Made by a program: the position numbers and the translations under genes. Shown here one piece after another: positions 20,645 to 30,662 of a stretch of 64,000 nt of DNA. The first letter of the stretch is position 1. Every line of letters begins with the position of its first letter. The notes under the pieces were generated by a model that worked only from the letters and a program-made list of their open reading frames with translations, searched no databases and was not told where the DNA came from. The stretch is from Protopterus annectens (Eukaryota; Chordata; Ceratodontiformes; Protopteridae): NCBI RefSeq assembly GCF_019279795.1, contig NC_056733.1, forward strand, positions 1,420,817,847-1,420,881,846. The letters run 5' to 3'.

Positions 20645-22003
20645 ATGGCTGAGGCCCCAAAAGCCATATTTTCGAAATGTACCGAGTGTGGCCATAAGCT
20701 CTCCCCGGCTGATGGCCACACTCGGTGCGTTCGGTGCCTTGGGGTTGAACACCTCACCTCGGGCTGTACTATCTGTGCAGCGTTCAACCCCAGGGCACTG
20801 AAAGAGCGGAGGTCGAAGCTGGTCCTGGCGGGACTTCTTCCCCCGGATTCGGCTTCGGCCTCTGCTTCCTCTACCACTCCTGTGGCTCCATCACAGCCTG
20901 TGATGGTTGCCACTCCTGCCCCCCTGCCTCCGACTGGGACTCGAACTCCCGCCAAAGTGTCGGAGGACAGGGAGGCCAGGAGGGAGAAACGGAGGGAGAA
21001 GCACCAAAAGCGGTGGGCCGAGACCTCCGTTTCGGCCCCGCCAGCTAAGCGGGCTTCTCCCTCCATTGCTTCTAGGTCTCCTCCTCCTCTGCTCCGATCC
21101 CCTTCTTTCTCCCCGGGGCCCGAGGAAGTGGAAACCCGATCTCCGTCGAGGTCATCGAGGCGGCACTCCAGGCCTGCCTCGGTGGCCTCTTCGAGATCCA
21201 CATTTAGTTTATCTGATGCAGACTTGGACCGGATGATGCGAAGGTTCATCCAGGCCCAGCTGCAGATGGGAGTGCTTGCCTCCTCTCAGGGGGGGAGCTC
21301 GACACCTTTTTTCCACCCAATTGCTCCTTCTCCGACCCGCTACCCGGGTTCGGAGCGCTCAGAGCCGAGCAGCCTTGGAGCCGGGGGTGGGTCGGCGCCG
21401 ACAGTACTGTATACTTCGGATCCGACCCTACCCTCGAGTCTGTCTGATCCGACCTCTCGGAGCCGTGGTCCGAGCTTCGGATCCGGGGGATTCAGTGTGC
21501 CTTCGGCTCCGTCCAGGTCGGAGCACACTGGTCCCTCGGATCCGACTGTCTCGGCGCCGGCTCCGATCCCTTCATCGGATCCGAGTGGGAGCCGACTTTC
21601 GGATCCATTGGAGAGTGGCTCTCCCTCGGCATTTGATGTTGTGGAGAGGGCTCTGTTGAGAGCATCCGGACCCCCGGCCCTTGCATCGACTCCTCCCTGC
21701 ACTCTCTCTCTGCTGGGCCAGGCTTCCATCACCCGGCCAAAGGGACAGCCTGTTTCGATGTCACAGATTTTCCATTGGAACAAGATGTCACTGGCGAGGG
21801 CTCCTCGGACAGTCCCCCCGAGGGAAGCTCCCCGCAAGCATAAGTGCAAAAGGAGGCACGTGGACTCCCCTGAGTCCTTAACCGAAGACACGGACTTGGA
21901 GGAAGGGGAAGGCTCCCCAAGATCACCCCCTGAGGATGTCTCCTTTGGAGACATCATGGAGATGCTAAGAATCAGAGGTGGGTGGTCTGCCCCCAAGTCT
22001 TAA
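20645..22003 (+). CDS. E4 gag-like ORF1 (open 452 codons)
   Basis: Starts at the ATG after a leader in GC-poor DNA. The N-terminus (about residues 10-60) has a Cys/His finger of the DIRS gag type: KCTECGHKL, GHTRCVRCLGVEH, SGCTICAAFNPRALKERR. A basic/Pro/Ser-rich middle follows. At about residues 250-320 a Ser-Asp-Pro motif recurs, encoded by repeated TCGGATCCGA. The C-terminal part has EDTDLEEGEGSPRSPPEDVSFGD, matching the acidic SPPED block of other families. It then runs to a stop at 22001-22003 before the YRVPD and LNCQF blocks, which were lost to a deletion. The role is inferred as RNA-binding structural protein. Confidence 0.8.
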   Translation: MAEAPKAIFSKCTECGHKLSPADGHTRCVRCLGVEHLTSGCTICAAFNPRALKERRSKLVLAGLLPPDSASASASSTTPVAPSQPVMVATPAPLPPTGTRTPAKVSEDREARREKRREKHQKRWAETSVSAPPAKRASPSIASRSPPPLLRSPSFSPGPEEVETRSPSRSSRRHSRPASVASSRSTFSLSDADLDRMMRRFIQAQLQMGVLASSQGGSSTPFFHPIAPSPTRYPGSERSEPSSLGAGGGSAPTVLYTSDPTLPSSLSDPTSRSRGPSFGSGGFSVPSAPSRSEHTGPSDPTVSAPAPIPSSDPSGSRLSDPLESGSPSAFDVVERALLRASGPPALASTPPCTLSLLGQASITRPKGQPVSMSQIFHWNKMSLARAPRTVPPREAPRKHKCKRRHVDSPESLTEDTDLEEGEGSPRSPPEDVSFGDIMEMLRIRGGWSAPKS

Positions 22004-23495
22004 TCTGACGAGTCCGTGTTTCTGGAGGCATTCAAGGCAGGCCCGTCTACCTCCTGGGTGTCCCCTCCAGCCGATCCCCTGGTGGACCTTATTACCACCA
22101 GGGCATGGAAGGATCCGGACACCGTGGAGCCAATACCCAAACGGCCGGATAGGATTCTTAGCCCCCCCCTCTGACCGGTCTCATTGGAGTAAGGGCCCCC
22201 CTGTAGATGCCATGTTGACGGCTGGGAGCCAGTCACTACCAGTTCAGGGTCCTTCCCTTTGGCCTCACCACAGCCCCCCGGGTGTTCACCAAAGTGTTAG
22301 CAGTGATTGCGGCCCACCTGAGACTCCAGGGAATTCAGGTCTTCCCGTACCTGGACGACTGGCTCCTGACCGCACCAACAAGGCATCTACTTTGCACAGC
22401 CAGAGACTTCTTTCTCCATCTAGCCCCACAACTAGGCATTACTATCAATGTCTGCAAATCCCTACTGGCTCCAACACAGATCATAGAATTTATAGGTGCC
22501 AGAATAAACACCAGAGATTTGCGAGCCTTCCTAACTACAGAGAGAATTGGAAATCTTCAACTCCATGTGCGGGCTATCCTTCTTTCAGAGGCTTCACCAG
22601 CAGAATTGATCCTGAGGGCACTAGGCTCTGGCAGCAGCGATTACACTCCTTCCATGCGCCCGCTTGAACATGCGAGTCCTACAATGGACTCTGTTAGTGC
22701 AATGGTCTTTCCTATCACTCCCTCTCCACCATCCCATTGCTATCAGCAAGGCTTGCAGAAGGGTGTTACTATGGTGGCTCCAAGCATCAAACTTCCATAC
22801 GGGCCGACCCTTCTGCACCTCTCCCCCCATCGCCACGGTGACCACGGACGCTTCCCGCCCCGGGTGGGGGGGGGGCATTACTCAGGCAGGACAGTCCAAG
22901 GCACGTGGAACGATACAGAGACCTCCCTGCATATCAACGTTCTGGAGATGAGAGCGGTGCTGTTAGCGTTGCAAGAACTTCAGAGCTTCCTTCCCGCAGA
23001 ACGATTGCAATTCACTCAGACAACATGTCAGTGGTCTGGTATATCAACAAACAGGGGGGAACCAGATCTTATCCTCTTTGCCGCGAAGCCATGAGAGTGT
23101 GGGAATGGGCGATCTCCACCAGCCGCTTTCTGATTGCAACGCACATTCCGGGGAGGACCAACATCCTAGCGGACAAGCTCAGCCGCACCCTTCTTACCCC
23201 CTACGAGTGTTCTCTCAGTCCTCTAGTAGCGAAGCAGATATTCGCAACATGGGGGCAACCCTGCTGCGATCTTTTTGCATCTCCATCAAATGCCAAATGC
23301 GACAATTTCTTTGCTCTAATCCCCCCACCAGGGGAATCTCCAAGAGACGCTCTGGTGCATGCTTGGCCACTCGGTCTACTCTATGCCTATCCTCCTCTTC
23401 CAATGATGTTACAAGTGTTACAGAAAGCCTCGCGATTGGGGAGAAAAATGATTCTCATTGCCCCATTCTGGCCTCGACAAATTTGGTTCCCTTAA
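22004..23495 (+). pseudogene. E4 RT / RNase H with internal deletion
   Basis: Gag-like sequence (PKRPDRIL, about 22135) passes directly near 22225 into RT from SHYQFRVLPFGLTTAPRVFTK, so the fingers and first catalytic Asp block are missing. The second block is FPYLDDWLL, with Trp where families A-C have Cys. RNase H follows with TTDASRPGWG-like sequence, LHINVLEMRAVL and HSDNMSVVWYINKQGGTRSYPLCRE (open 22905-23495), then LADKLSRTL and CDLFASPSNAK, ending LIAPFWPRQIWFP. The enzyme cannot be functional without the missing region. Confidence 0.83.
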
Positions 23496-23510
23496 CTGTG
23501 GTCTCACCTT

Positions 23511-24668
23511 GTGAATCACCCTTGGATTCTAGATCCCATCCCGGATCTCATCTCCCATCCATTGGACTTACCAACTCCAAACCTGGACAATCTGAAACTT
23601 GACAGCTTGGTTGCTCCAGTTCCACGCCTAGTTAGGACTCCCGGTATCACTTCACAAGTCAAAGCCATCCTCGTGGCAGCACATAAACCCTCCACCAGGA
23701 AGGTATATCACAGCAAATGGAAACGTTTTTCCATCTGGGCTGAGCGCCGAGAGCTAGATCCCTTTATGGCCCCTCTCACATCCATTTTAGATTTCCTAAC
23801 TGAACTCTTTCAAGAAGGTGCTAGTTGTTCAACTGTCAAAGTTCAATTGGCAGCCATTTCTCATTATCATGTGGGACATGATACAGGACCCTTGATGTCA
23901 GCCAAATTGTGTAAAACCTTTCTCAAGGGTACCTTTTTACTTAGACCTCCTGTAAAAGAAGCTGTACCCCCATGGGATCTTACTTTAGTTCTTCAAGCCT
24001 TGACTGCTCCACCCTTTGAACCCGCTGCTACAGTGGACCTCAAATTCTTGTCATGGAAAACAGCATTCCTTGTAGCCATTACTTCTGCGAAAAGAGTGTC
24101 AGAACTTCAGGCTCTTTCCGTAAAACCTCCGTATCTGATCTTTCATCCTGATAGAGTGTACCTCAGGATCAATCTCTCCTTTCTTCCCAAGATAGCATCA
24201 GAAACCAACATAAACCAATCCATCAATTTACCGGTTTTCTTCCCTAAATATCAAAATAAGGGTGAATACAAGCTGCACTCATTAGATGTTCATAGGCAGC
24301 TTCGTTTTTATACCCATAGGACGGCTGGCCATAGACAATCCGACCAGCTGTTTGTTTCCTTTGCCAAATTTAATTTGGGGAAAGCTATCTCTAAAGTATC
24401 GTTATCTCGCTGGATTTCCCAATGTGTCCTGCTAGCTTATCAAGCCTCGGGTAGGCCCGCACCAGAAGGAGTTCGTGCTCATTCCACTCGCTCCACTCGC
24501 TCCATTTCTACTTCTGCGGCTTTCAAGTCTAGAGTTCCCTTGGATGATATTTGTTCTGCAGCCACTTGGGCTTCATCTCATACCTTTATCAACCACTGCA
24601 AGCTAGACCTGCTTTCTAGAGGGAGAGCATCCTTTGGCTCTGCGGTGCTTCGTAATATCCTTCCATGA
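23511..24668 (+). CDS. E4 tyrosine recombinase, intact frame (385 aa) but Cys at Tyr site
   Basis: One open frame. The core-binding half has AAHKPSTRKVYHSKWKRFSI and FLTELFQEGASCSTVKVQLAAISHYH. The catalytic half has SAKRVSELQAL (Arg), GKAISKVSLSRWI, HSTRSTRSISTSAAF (His/Arg box with a 3-residue tandem repeat) and SAATWASSHTF (Trp). At the position where E1, E2 and E12 have KHYHL it reads NHCKL, so the presumed nucleophile Tyr is Cys (TGC, 24597-24599). D0 has Cys at the same position. Either the enzyme is dead or this lineage uses another Tyr. The start is the first ATG of the frame and is uncertain. Confidence 0.85.
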   Translation: MNHPWILDPIPDLISHPLDLPTPNLDNLKLDSLVAPVPRLVRTPGITSQVKAILVAAHKPSTRKVYHSKWKRFSIWAERRELDPFMAPLTSILDFLTELFQEGASCSTVKVQLAAISHYHVGHDTGPLMSAKLCKTFLKGTFLLRPPVKEAVPPWDLTLVLQALTAPPFEPAATVDLKFLSWKTAFLVAITSAKRVSELQALSVKPPYLIFHPDRVYLRINLSFLPKIASETNINQSINLPVFFPKYQNKGEYKLHSLDVHRQLRFYTHRTAGHRQSDQLFVSFAKFNLGKAISKVSLSRWISQCVLLAYQASGRPAPEGVRAHSTRSTRSISTSAAFKSRVPLDDICSAATWASSHTFINHCKLDLLSRGRASFGSAVLRNILP

Positions 24669-24703
24669 TGTCCACCCAGGGTGCAGGTAGCTGGGGACTC
24701 TGT

Positions 24704-24803
24704 CTCACAGGTTGCAGACAAATGAACATTCCTACTTCAGATTTAGAAGTTATGTACTCACCATAACGTTCCATCTGAGTAGGTAGTTCATTTGTCTGCA
24801 ACC
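24704..24803 (+). repeat. E4 ICR
   Basis: Reverse complement of the left tip (AACATTCCTACTTCAGAT) joined to the reverse complement of the right tip (AGAAGTTATGTACTCACC). It shows that the parental left tip had 7 more bases (TGTTCAT) than the present one at 20256. Confidence 0.85.
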
Positions 24804-24881
24804 ATCCCCCCCTCCTTCCCCCTGACCTTCTTGGATCTATTAGTATTTTTTTAGATATCCTTTGTCGGATATATATGGAGA

Positions 24882-25070
24882 GGCAAACTCTATCTGAGGT
24901 CATGGAGGGGTTGGCAGGGGATTATGGGTGAAGGGAGGGGCTAGGAGCTCGGATCCATTAGCTTGAAACAAGTTGCCGGCTTGGATCCGATATCGGATCC
25001 ATAACCCACAGGTTGCAGACAAATGAACTACCTACTCAGATGGAACGTTATGGTGAGTACATAACTTCTA
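24882..25070 (-). repeat. E4 right ITR
   Basis: Starts GGCAAACTCTATCTGAGGTC and ends with the right-specific tip ending ACATAACTTCT. It carries GGATCCGATATCGGATCC as in the left arm. Confidence 0.85.
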
Positions 25071-25948
25071 ATTCCTATCATACTTTGGCTACGCCTAGAG
25101 TTCCTCTTGTGGGCAGAGACCTGCCACCAAAACAAGGGACTACCATTCACACTACCCCCTGCCGCCCAAACCCCAACAGATGCATCAGACTATATGCATG
25201 GGGGGGGCTCACTTGGCAGGGTGGTGCATTCAGAGCAAATGGAACCCAAGTCGGATGCACCTGCATATCAACCAAAAAGAAATGTTAGCTGTACAGAATT
25301 CCCTGACAGCCTTCAAGGACCATATCCTTCCAGGACAATTATTGGTAAAGACAGCACCACAGTTATGTGCTACATAAACAAGCAGGGGTGAACCCACTCG
25401 TACACACTCTGCAGACTAGCCATGGCTCTGTGGTACACATCCCTGAGCTACCAAGTGCACCTACAAGCTCAATTTCTGCCAGGCAAGCTAAATTCACTGG
25501 AAGACGACCTAAGCAGAAATCTCATGGATCCACATGAATGGAAACTGGAACTAAAGATATTCAACCATTTGAGGAAAAAATGGGGGACTCCAGAGATAGA
25601 CCTGTTTGCCTCCCCTCAGAACTACCAACTGGACAAATTCTGCAGAAGGACTCCCCACAGTCAAGCTTGGATGCCCTGTCCTTTACCTGGGAAAGCCTCT
25701 CAGTTTATGCCTTTCCCTGTCTGCCTCTCCTCTCGAAGGTTCTGCTAAAAATTAAACAGGACAAACCAAGGACAGTACTGATTGCACCAGACTGGCCTCG
25801 CCAGCACTGGTACCCTCTTTTGTGCCGTATGATACTGCTGAATCCATGGCACCTACCTCAGACACCTTCCCTGCTGTCCCAGCAGGCGGGCCAGATACTG
25901 CATCCTCAGCTTCAAACCCTGAACCTTGCAGCCTGGCTAATTCCTTGA
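25071..25948 (+). pseudogene. E3 RNase H, continued after E4
   Basis: Resumes the E3 frame set. In pieces it shows TTDASDYMHGG, LHINQKEMLAVQNSLTAFKDHILPGQLL, then a TGA in the KQGG block at 25388. LADDLSRN-like sequence reads LEDDLSRNLMDPHEWKLELK, then IDLFASPQNYQLDKFC, VYAFPCLPLLSKVLLKI and LIAPDWPRQHWYP. Same order as E2 and E6. Confidence 0.82.
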
Positions 25949-25952
25949 TCTC

Positions 25953-26945
25953 TCCAATAGCATCGCTCAGTAAGCAGGTGCTAGATGTCATTCTGGAAGC
26001 AAGGAGACCTAGAACTAGAAAATCATATCCTGAAAAGTGGAAAAGATACTGTTCCTGGAGCCAGATTCGGGGGATGGGCACTACGGTGCCCAGCTTACCT
26101 CATATCCTTCAGTACTTAACAGAAATGCTCCACAAGAGCCTATCCTTCTTGTCTATCAAAATTCATGCCTCTGCCATTTCAGCACATTATAATACTGAAC
26201 CACCCCTCTTTTCTCACCCACTGTTAAAGCAATTTCTCAGAGGGGCTAAATTATAAAACCCTGCAGGTGGGCCCCTACTCCAGCCTGGGATCTTAACTTT
26301 GTATTGGAAAAGCTCTCTCTCCCTCCATATGAACCAGCTGCAACTGCAGAATTGAAATTCCTTTTTTGGAAAACAGCCTTCCTTCTAGCCATCACTTCAG
26401 CTAGAAGAGTGTCTGAATTACAGGCCCTTATGGCAGTGGAGCCCTTCATTATCTTCCATGCAGACAGGGTTTCCCTCGGGACCAATCCTTCCTTTATGCC
26501 CAAGGTGGTGTCTAGTGTGGCCCTAAATCAGTCCATTCATTTGCCTACTTTTCCCGAATCCACAAAACAAAGGAGAGAGAATACTGCGCTCTTTGGACGT
26601 GCACAGACAACTTAGATTTTATTTAGACAGGACTAATTTTCTCAGAAAATCTGAACAGCTGCTAGTTGGCTTTGCTGCAGGGGCAGAGGGGAAGGCCATT
26701 TCAAAGCAAACCATTTCTAAATGGATAGCCCATTGCATTCATTTCTGCTATAAGCACCATGGAAAACCTACCCCGCAAGGGATTAGATCACATTCCACCA
26801 GGGCTGCATCTACCTCTACAGCCTTTCTCAGAGGAGTCCCTACCAGGGACATTCTAGAAGCTGCTACCTGGAGCTCTGTACATACCTATTTTTTCTAAAT
26901 CCAGAGCTGGTTTTGCCACAGCAGTTTTTCAGGGCTTAATAGCTG
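25953..26945 (+). pseudogene. E3 tyrosine recombinase, nucleophile region deleted
   Basis: Frames 25822-26256, 26304-26615 and 26593-26898 give LDVILEARRPRTRKSYPEKW, SARRVSELQALMAVEPF, SKQTISKWIAHCIHFCY and HSTRAASTSTAF. After WSSVHT the sequence jumps to SKSRAGF-like codons. About 30 bases are missing, removing the KHYHLPLY block with the catalytic Tyr. Frameshifts also lie near 26255 and 26565. Confidence 0.85.
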
Positions 26946-26993
26946 GCCCTAATGCTCGTTAATTTCCTCCTCCCATACTTAGCTTTGGGAGTT

Positions 26994-27100
26994 AACCCAA
27001 ATGTAATGATTGCAACAGTGAAACATCAAGAACCTAGTACAGTTGTGTACACTTACCATAAATGTAGATGTTCGAGTGTATTCACTGTTGCAGTCCTGGT
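26994..27100 (+). repeat. E3 ICR
   Basis: Left-tip and right-tip complements meet at CCT|AGTACAG (27035/27036). The flanking ATTGCAACAGTG and CACTGTTGCAGTCC arms are both present. Confidence 0.85.
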
Positions 27101-27249
27101 TACCCTCCCTCCCACCCCCTGACTTCTCTTGGCTCTACCTTTCCTTCTTGTTTGGTGTATTTGAGCTTTCTGGTGTAGTTGCTTTTTGTTGGGGGTGTAA
27201 CATAACATATAATTGCTTCCCATTATGGGGGCACCTGACATCTGGGGTT

Positions 27250-27461
27250 AAGAAAAACTGTTGTAATGCCGTCGGCTGCATGTTTTATACCCCTAACGAC
27301 CTGACGTAATGGAAGAGGAGACAGCATCCGATGCAGGAATCCAAGACTGTGGTATTCAGGCTGGCTGAGGGCTACCTGCAGGCAGATAACCCAAATGTAA
27401 TGACTGCAACAGTGAACACACTCTAACATCTACATTTATGGTAAGTGTACGCAACTGTACT
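27250..27461 (-). repeat. E3 right ITR
   Basis: Inverse of 17085-17263 followed by the right tip ACATCTACATTTATGG, ending CTGTACT. It contains TTTTATACCCC, the reversed TATA box. Confidence 0.88.
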
Positions 27462-27930
27462 TTTTCTTTCCCGATCCTAAAAATGAGGGAGAAAAGATAC
27501 TCCATACTTTGGATATCGACAGACAGCACCAGTACTATCACATAACTAAATCTTTCAGATTATTGGATCAATTGTTCATTTCTTGTAAAGTTAAGAAGGG
27601 ACAAGCAATGTCAAAATCGATCATTTCCATACAGTTGTCTTAAGTTCTAGAAGAATGCAGCATAAATTTGTTTGTCACATAAGACTTTTGTTATACTCAC
27701 AATAACAAATCTATTCCAGGCATGGTCAAGGCCCACACTACAACAATCTTGGCTTTTTTTGTAACTTTTTGGAAAGGGTTGGATTCTAGAAGTATTCTCG
27801 AAACTGTTACTTTGTTCCTGTACGTACATTTACAAAGCACTGTAAGCTGGTTTCTTCTGTAGATCTAGATCACGCTTTGCTTGGATCATTCTCCAAGGGT
27901 TCCTGGACACTTCTCCTTTCACCTCCCAAA
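27462..27930 (+). pseudogene. D0 tyrosine recombinase, C-terminal half
   Basis: First frame: FPDPKNEGEKILHTLDIDRQ and MSKSIIS (27468-27630), matching FPNPQNKGEKILHTLDIHRQ and ISKQTIS of young copies. Further decayed matches run to RTFTKHCKL at 27822-27850, where the nucleophile Tyr position is TGT (Cys). Stops and frameshifts are frequent. It ends shortly before the D0 ICR. Confidence 0.75.
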
Positions 27931-27934
27931 TATA

Positions 27935-28065
27935 GTTAGCTATAGTAATCTACCCATATAGCTAAGGCTACTACAGCAGTGATAAATATGAAGAACATAG
28001 TACAGTTATGTAAGTTGAACTTGCCTTAACAGTAGATGTTTGAATGATCACTGCTGCAATAAACA
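27935..28065 (+). repeat. D0 ICR
   Basis: Contains ATGAAGAACAT|AGTACAG, the same left/right junction as in the young families, between a TAGCTAAGGCTACTACAGCAGTGAT arm and a GATCACTGCTGCAAT arm that match the D0 ITR tips. It confirms that D0 used the same circular strategy. Confidence 0.75.
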
Positions 28066-28127
28066 TTCCCCCTTCCATCCACCTTGTTTTTTATGCCAGG
28101 ATGTGGGCATTAGTTATACCTAGCCTT

Positions 28128-28457
28128 ATCCTTTCAGGTCTCAGCCTCACTCTGTCTGTTGGCAAGAAAACTTTGAAGGGCTTTGTGCTGGGGTTGGTAT
28201 AATGGTTAAGGTGTTTACCTTACAGCCACAAGATGCCAGGTTTGATCAATTGGGATAATTGGCTAAGCTTAAAATGACTTTCAAGGGCAGTTAGCCTACA
28301 GTGAACCTATAAACTTGTCTAGCTTGGGCTCCTTGATGAAGCTTTGGAAGCTGTCTAGTTATATCCTTGGCAGGATATAACCCATATATAGCTAAGGCTA
28401 CTGCAGCAGTGATCAAACATATACTGTTGTTGGAAGTTCAGCTTGCACAGCCATACT
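28128..28457 (-). repeat. D0 right ITR, with SINE inside
   Basis: 28128-28190 and 28319-28457 match the reverse complement of 3268-3448 (GAAGGGCTTTGTGC, AAGCTTTGGAAGCTG, GCCAAGGATAT-type and GCTAAGGC blocks). The outer tip is decayed, so the end is approximate. A SINE separates the two parts. Confidence 0.7.
28191..28318 (+). repeat. tRNA-derived SINE, copy 1
   Basis: Head GGGTTGGTATAATGGTTAAGG carries an A-box-like sequence, and CCAGGTTTGATCA is B-box-like, about 45 bases apart: the polymerase III promoter of a tRNA-type SINE. The tail GGCTAAGCTTAAAATGACTTTC matches copies at 30489 and 30663. The sequence is too decayed and embedded to be a tRNA gene. Confidence 0.75.
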
Positions 28458-30488
28458 TTTGGCTTTCTATCAAAGATTTTGCTTTCTGGCAATGAATGTA
28501 TACTTTTTTACTGGAGTTTAAATTGTGCCCAGTATGACTGGATCATGGTGGTGGTGCTGTGTGGCTTGCATGTTCAAAGGAATAATCTCCATCTACCTTG
28601 AAAACTTAACCTCTTGACTGGTAGCAGATAATGGTTTCTAACTATTGAACCTTATCTGTATTTGATGAAAATAAGCCTTATGAAAAAGCCTTATGAAAGT
28701 ATACAGTTATGATTTGGACTCTTAGCCCATCTGTAAAACGAAAGATGAAATTGCACTTTCACTTACTGGGTGGAAATTTCAGTAGAGGATTACAACACTG
28801 GTGAATGTATATTCACGTTAATAAGTAGATTTGCTGCTATATTTTTCAAAGAGAGGGGAAAAAATCTGATTTGAGGCATACTTCAGTTTTGATCAGATTC
28901 CGAGACATCATTTCTGTGGCACTTAACATAACTGATTTTGAGCAAAACCTTTTCTGATGTGTAAATATAGCAAATCTATTCAGTATATGGAATATACTGA
29001 ATGTTGAATCCTAAAAGATTGTCCACAAAAGGTCAAAACACAAAAACTTAAACAACTTTAAACATTCTATGAAGGGTCAACTCCCCCTGCATCTCCTAAA
29101 CACCTGCTACTTGTATGTGAACTCCCGAACTCGCATTACAATAGGCAAAGGAGAAAAATCCAGTCCACAGTGTACCACGATCTCTCACAACAAGTCAGCG
29201 GCATTTTTGAATGACTAGAAAAGCCAGTAGCACATGGGTTTGTGTTTTTTGGGATTCAACATCTCAGATATTCGGTGTAGCGAAAGTATCCCAAATATAT
29301 TGTGGCATTCTCAGATGCACTACTTGTTTCGTTTTGAAAAAGATATACTGCATGTTTAAATGAAAAAGAATTAACTGTGTACGCTTTTTCTCCTAAAATG
29401 AGCCATGGTGCTAACTTTATTAAGGCATAAGTCTCGAGCACTGCAGGGACATTAACTTAAGTCAGGCCACAGCATATCTTAAAGAGCAGAAATGTTACAG
29501 CTAATTGGGCAGCCAAAAGAGCTCCACTAGACTGCCATTAAAAAGAATGAATCCAATAGAGGAGTGCATAAGGACAGCAATGTGCTGCATATCTAGGCAT
29601 CTGTCACTGGGGAAAACACTGTCCAAACAGATGTGAAGAAGTTAAAAAAATAACAGGAGAGCCAAATATATGAAGATCATTCTAGAAGAATGCAGCATGT
29701 TGTTTGCCAAATGGCTAGTTTCAGATGCAGATGTTTGTAATAGAATATTTTATGTAATCTCTGACTGATACTGAATCAACATACATCTTCTATGAAGAAA
29801 ACCTTGTAGGCAGCTAAAACTTTACCAAGTCAGAGTGAGGTGGAAAGCATATTGAAAACTGATACACTTTAGTAGTAAGACTTTCAAGTCTGGAAATGGG
29901 GAAACGTACTGTGTTTCACCATGGGACTAAAGTACCACCAAAACTAAGACAAGTTAACTGTATACCAAAACAGAAGTTTTCTACAGAGATGCCTCTTTTA
30001 CTTAGAAAGACATTCTTAAAAAGTGCATGAAAAGTCCTTGATGTGGAAAGTACTAAAGACTTGACTACCTTTGGACATTACTGTGGCAGGATTGTGGACC
30101 AAAAGGAAAGTTATTGTGAGAATGCGATTCTTATTGTTTCTAAGGTGATGACCTAAAGTTTTTTAAAAATTTCATCTTCGGTATGAATGTGTTTCAGTGA
30201 TAAACTACAGAAATTGCTTTGTAGTAGTACAGAAAAGAAGGATCCTGAATGTCTTTTGTCTTGAAACATATTTGTTGGCAGTTGTGAAGTTTGCCTGAAG
30301 TTGAGCACCATTGTTGGCATGCCTGTAGCCTCTGATTGCAGTGCGATGGTTGCTGCGATAACTTGCACGTTGTACTTTTGCTGTCATTGATTACTTTACA
30401 CATTTCAATGCCAGTAGAATGATGAATACAAAGTGACTGTTAAGTTTTAAGTAAATGTATTTATTGCTGGATAAGCAAGTATGATCTA
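28458..30488. other. No gene recognised
   Basis: AT-rich sequence with only short frames. I see no DIRS protein block, RNA gene or clear repeat. A short similarity between 27640-27670 and 29683-29710 (CTAGAAGAATGCAGCAT) is the only internal match I noticed. Confidence 0.5.
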
Positions 30489-30628
30489 TAGGTTCATAGG
30501 TTAGTACTAAGCTAACTGCCCTTGCGAGCCATTTTAAGCCTAGCCATTTATCCCTTGCGAGACTCAAATCCTGCACCTTGTGTTAGTAAGGCAAACACTT
30601 TAACCATTAGGCCACCCTCCCAACCCTA
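30489..30628 (-). repeat. tRNA-derived SINE, copy 2
   Basis: Minus strand. Read in reverse it starts GGGTTGGGAGGGTGGCCTAA with the A box, then GATTTGAGTCTCGC near the B box, and a tail GGCTAGGCTTAAAATGGCTC, close to copy 3. Confidence 0.8.
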
Positions 30629-30662
30629 AGAGCAAATTGGTTTATAGTCTGGATTTTATTCA

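Larger units (their letters stand above)
20242..25070 (+). mobile_element. E4: GC-rich divergent DIRS inside E3
   Basis: A 4.8-kb element with its own ITRs, gag, RT/RNase H, YR and ICR, unlike families A-C in sequence and richer in GC. Host E3 reads AGAAACAATG before it and ATTCCTATCATAC after it; segment H is uninterrupted at the same place. The exact end bases are uncertain by about 2. An internal deletion removed the end of gag and the RT N-terminus. The left tip lacks 7 bases that are preserved in its ICR. Confidence 0.9.
17085..27461 (+). mobile_element. E3: DIRS family C1, split by E4
   Basis: From ATGTTCTTCGTG to CTGTACT in D0. Flanks are ACACCCAG on the left and TTTTCTTTCCCG on the right, without duplication. 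Without E4 it is about 5.55 kb, normal for the group. It has both ITRs, gag, RT/RNase H, YR and ICR, all with stops or frameshifts. Confidence 0.93.
3268..28457 (+). mobile_element. D0: ancient DIRS element opened by nested insertions
   Basis: Parts of one decayed DIRS element appear in order between the younger insertions: left ITR (3268-3448), leader (3449-4040), gag (9508-9963 and 15497-16400), RT N-terminus (16814-17084), YR C-terminal half (27462-27930), ICR (27935-28065) and right ITR (28128-28457). The left ITR and the reverse complement of the right ITR share blocks such as GCACAAAGCCCTTCA and AGCTTCCAAAGCTTT. Every younger copy between 4041 and 27461 lies inside it. Most of the RT, RNase H and YR N-terminal half is missing at the E3 site, so an internal deletion is likely. 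Protein similarity to the young copies is low but collinear. Confidence 0.8.

Noticed and set aside
21340..21996. 218-codon minus-strand frame in E4
   Set aside because: Shadow of the GC-rich gag frame; no motif, and the plus-strand frame has the zinc finger and acidic block.
28191..28265. tRNA gene
   Set aside because: A- and B-box-like sequences are present but the cloverleaf is poor, and the same head plus a common 60-base tail recurs at 30489 and 30663, so it is a SINE.
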